A DNA stretch of 7,270 bases from assembly GCA_003561025.1 (NCBI GenBank), contig PWII01000062.1, positions 1 to 7,270 on the forward strand. The letters are read 5' to 3'. Origin of the DNA: Candidatus Nealsoniibacteriota bacterium (lineage in GTDB: Bacteria > Patescibacteriota > Minisyncoccia > Minisyncoccales > PWPS01). Made by a program: the position numbers and the translations under genes. This document shows positions 5,224-7,270 of the stretch, in pieces. Position 1 is the first letter of the stretch. Every line of letters begins with the position of its first letter. The notes below the pieces were generated by a model that had not been told where the DNA came from, searched no databases, and saw only the letters and a program-made list of their open reading frames with translations.

Positions 5224-6486
5224 ATGAGAAATTTAGAAGAAAAATTTGATATAGCAATTATCGGCGGAGGTCCAGCAGGGATTATGGCCGGAATTAGAGC
5301 AGGAGAAAGTGGTGCCAATGTTATTATCATAGAAAAAAATAGCATCTTAGGGAAAAAACTTCTTCTTACCGGAGGAGGGAGGTGTAATATTACTAATGCC
5401 GAGTTTGATATTAAAAGGCTAATCTCACATTATGGCAAAAATGGTAGTTTTCTATATAACGCCTTTTTCTTGTTTGGCCCCAAAGAAGTTATCTCTTTTT
5501 TTGAGTCAAAAGATGTTAAATTAAAGGTGGAGCGAGGAAAAAGAGTTTTTCCTGCAGACAATAAAGCAAACACAATACTAAAGGCACTAATTTCTTCTTT
5601 AAAAAAGAAAAAAGTGAAGGTTCTTGTTGATGCGGAAGTTCATAGGCTTTCTTGCAAAGACAAAAAAGTAAAAAAGATATTTTTGAAAAATGGAGGAGTG
5701 ATTTTAGCTCAAAAATATATTATTACAACAGGAGGACTTTCTTACAAAGAGACGGGCTCTACCGGAGCCGGACTAAGATGGGCCAAACAGACCAATCATA
5801 AGATAGAAGAAACGAGCGCCTCTCTTGTTCCGCTTAAGACTAGAGAGCTGTGGGTTAAAGATTTGCAAGGACTTGCTTTAAAAAATATAAAAATAACAGT
5901 TAAATTAAACAACAAGAAAAAGATAGAAAAGATAGGCGAAATTCTTTTTACACACTTTGGATTAAGTGGTCCTATCATCTTAGGAATAAGCAAAGAGATT
6001 GGAGAAATGCTTAAGAAAGGAGAGGTAAAACTTGTACTAGATATGAAGCCCGGATTAGAGATAAGAACTCTTAAAAGAAGAATAGAGAATGATTTTTATA
6101 AACAAGGGAATAGACTTTTTAAAAATAGTCTAAATGAGCTATTCCCTAAGATGATTATCCCTTTAATAATTGATTTTTCAAAGATAGACCCTCAAAAAAA
6201 GGTGAGTGAAATTACAAAAAAAGAAAAAAGCAGGCTCGTGGAAGTAATAAAAAATATAGAGATGACAGTTGATAGCCTAATGGGAGTTGAGCTGGCAATC
6301 GTTACTGCCGGTGGAGTATCCTTGAGAGACATTGATAGCAAAACGATGAAATCAAAAATTATTGATAATCTCTTTTTTGCTGGAGAGATTATTGATATAG
6401 ATGGTCCAACCGGGGGATTTAATCTGCAAGCATCTTTTAGTACCGGCCACTTGGCAGGAAAGAGCGCAGCAGAAGAGTTAAAGTAA
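5224..6486 (+). CDS. HI0933/YhiN-family FAD-dependent oxidoreductase
   Basis: Flavoprotein of 420 residues, a typical length for the family (often annotated aminoacetone oxidase family or NAD(P)/FAD-dependent oxidoreductase). The N-terminus holds a Rossmann dinucleotide loop, IIGGGPAGIMAG (12-23), with the acidic E37 ending the second strand. GKKLLLTGGGRCNITN (43-58) is the family's hallmark. A central insertion domain (about 190-350) includes LFTHFGLSGPIILG (241-254). The C-terminus closes the FAD site with AIVTAGGVSLRDI (358-370) and FFAGEIIDIDGPTGGFNLQ (384-402). No CxxC redox pair and no membrane segment are seen. The physiological substrate of the family is poorly known, so none is assigned. 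The Rossmann strand begins at about residue 9, so the ATG at 5224 is the only sensible start; it has no properly spaced Shine-Dalgarno and lies at the expected transcription start. A membrane-protein gene follows after 9 nt, probably on the same transcript. Confidence 0.93.
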   Translation: MRNLEEKFDIAIIGGGPAGIMAGIRAGESGANVIIIEKNSILGKKLLLTGGGRCNITNAEFDIKRLISHYGKNGSFLYNAFFLFGPKEVISFFESKDVKLKVERGKRVFPADNKANTILKALISSLKKKKVKVLVDAEVHRLSCKDKKVKKIFLKNGGVILAQKYIITTGGLSYKETGSTGAGLRWAKQTNHKIEETSASLVPLKTRELWVKDLQGLALKNIKITVKLNNKKKIEKIGEILFTHFGLSGPIILGISKEIGEMLKKGEVKLVLDMKPGLEIRTLKRRIENDFYKQGNRLFKNSLNELFPKMIIPLIIDFSKIDPQKKVSEITKKEKSRLVEVIKNIEMTVDSLMGVELAIVTAGGVSLRDIDSKTMKSKIIDNLFFAGEIIDIDGPTGGFNLQASFSTGHLAGKSAAEELK

Positions 6487-6495
6487 TTTTTTAAA

Positions 6496-7270
6496 ATGGA
6501 AAGACTTAGAAAGCTAAAAAATTTTTATAATAGATATGAGAGATGGCTTATTCCGGGGGCACTTATCTTTGGATTTATTACAGATCTACTTACTTTTAGA
6601 CTTATTAATTTTACAACTGCAATAATTTTGCTTCTTTTTCACCTCTCTTTTATTGGAATAAATATAAGTATAATCAATCTTTATGAGGCAAAAAAGATTG
6701 CCGGAAAGATATTCTCTTATTGGAGAGTTCTCGCTCCGCTTTTTTTGCAATATTCTTTTGGTAATCTTTTTAGTGCATTTTTAATATTTTATTCACATAG
6801 TGGCTCATTTTCCGCAAGCTGGCCTTTTATAGTTGTTATTATTTTTCTAATGATAGGCAATGAGGTGTTTAGAAAATACAATACAAGACCGGTTATTCAG
6901 ATAAGTGTCTATTTTTTTGCTATCTTTTCTTACACTAACTTGATATTTCCTCACCTTTTAAATGATTTAAGTATAAGAATTTTTATCGGTAGTGGGGTTG
7001 TTAGCTTGGCGGTAATTACCTTTTTTGTCTTAATTCTTTCTTCGCTCTATCAGATAAGCACAAAATTAAAACAGATATCATTGTCAGTTGTCTTAATTTT
7101 TTCATTAATGAATTTTCTCTATTTTTCAAACCTTATTCCTCCTATACCGCTATCTTTAAAAAATGTAGGAATACATCATAATGTAGAGAGGATAGATAGT
7201 AATTATGTAGCTATATCAGAAGATTGCGGTAATTTTTTGAGATGCTTTTTGTATCATGAAAGAAGGCACA
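6496..7270 (+). CDS. Multi-pass membrane protein, probably DUF2914-containing type, 3'-truncated
   Basis: ATG at 6496 opens a frame that runs off the window end; 258 residues are visible. A short basic, amphipathic N-terminus (MERLRKLKNFYNRYERW) precedes about seven hydrophobic segments, near residues 19-35, 41-61, 79-99, 109-121, 134-152, 161-183 and 194-212. Loop motifs include NLYEAKK (61-67), SFSASWPF (104-111), GNEVFRKY (121-128) and, after the last helix, NLIPPIPLSLKNVG (212-225), where a non-membrane domain begins. From memory, this layout matches membrane proteins common in Patescibacteria that end in a DUF2914 domain, but that domain would lie beyond the window and the assignment is tentative. 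No catalytic motif is seen. There is no clear Shine-Dalgarno, and coupling to the flavoprotein 9 nt upstream is likely. Visible C240-region cysteines (C244, C250) and a GIHHNVER stretch (225-232) are in the incomplete domain. Confidence 0.8.
   Translation, partial: MERLRKLKNFYNRYERWLIPGALIFGFITDLLTFRLINFTTAIILLLFHLSFIGINISIINLYEAKKIAGKIFSYWRVLAPLFLQYSFGNLFSAFLIFYSHSGSFSASWPFIVVIIFLMIGNEVFRKYNTRPVIQISVYFFAIFSYTNLIFPHLLNDLSIRIFIGSGVVSLAVITFFVLILSSLYQISTKLKQISLSVVLIFSLMNFLYFSNLIPPIPLSLKNVGIHHNVERIDSNYVAISEDCGNFLRCFLYHERRH

Overview
The window is AT-rich and densely coded. Its traits resemble Candidate Phyla Radiation (Patescibacteria) genomes, perhaps a Parcubacteria-like lineage: A-rich lysine/AGA/ATA codon use, almost no space between genes, a VirD4/HerA-type ATPase carrying a CxxC-x17-CxxC zinc ribbon, an EF-P with a GRG loop tip, and a seven-helix membrane protein of a kind I associate with these bacteria. 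This placement is inferred from family resemblance and was not tested by any search. Stops used are TAG, TAA and one TGA, so the standard bacterial code fits.

Left block (1-3937, + strand): four genes run as one tight series. They are the 3' part of a conjugation/secretion-type DNA-pumping ATPase (1-1170), phosphoglycerate kinase (1176-2369), a short RecJ-like DHH/DHHA1 phosphoesterase (2370-3497) and an RNase HI (3494-3937). The gaps are 5 nt, 0 nt and a 4-nt ATGA overlap. Downstream starts lack good Shine-Dalgarno sites, so translational coupling is likely. The last two genes make a plausible pair for removing RNA-DNA hybrids and short nucleic acids, while pgk is a glycolytic passenger. Elongation factor P (4502-3942, - strand) faces this block, with only 4 nt between the two stop codons.

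Centre (4503-4742): this 240-nt divergent intergenic region is the most unusual part. It has a good promoter facing left for efp and an extended -10 promoter facing right for a 138-aa protein I do not recognise. Between them is a GC-rich block with three copies of a 16-nt unit, GGGGTGTACGWRGGGG: one inverted and two direct at an 18-nt period. Its edges lie close to the two -35 elements. It could be a shared operator, a structured or G-quadruplex element, or a dispersed genomic repeat. The 138-aa gene has an ideal Shine-Dalgarno site and a strong terminator, so it looks like a separate single-gene unit.

Right block (5224-7270, + strand): an HI0933/YhiN-family flavoprotein (5224-6486) appears to be transcribed from an extended -10 promoter so close to its ATG that the mRNA would be leaderless. 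After 9 nt comes a multi-pass membrane protein (6496 onward), cut by the window end, probably of the DUF2914-containing type.

No rRNA, tRNA, CRISPR array, insertion sequence or replication origin was seen. Most of the window is ordinary housekeeping content. The repeat-bearing divergent promoter region and the orphan 138-aa gene beside it are the best candidates for something undescribed.
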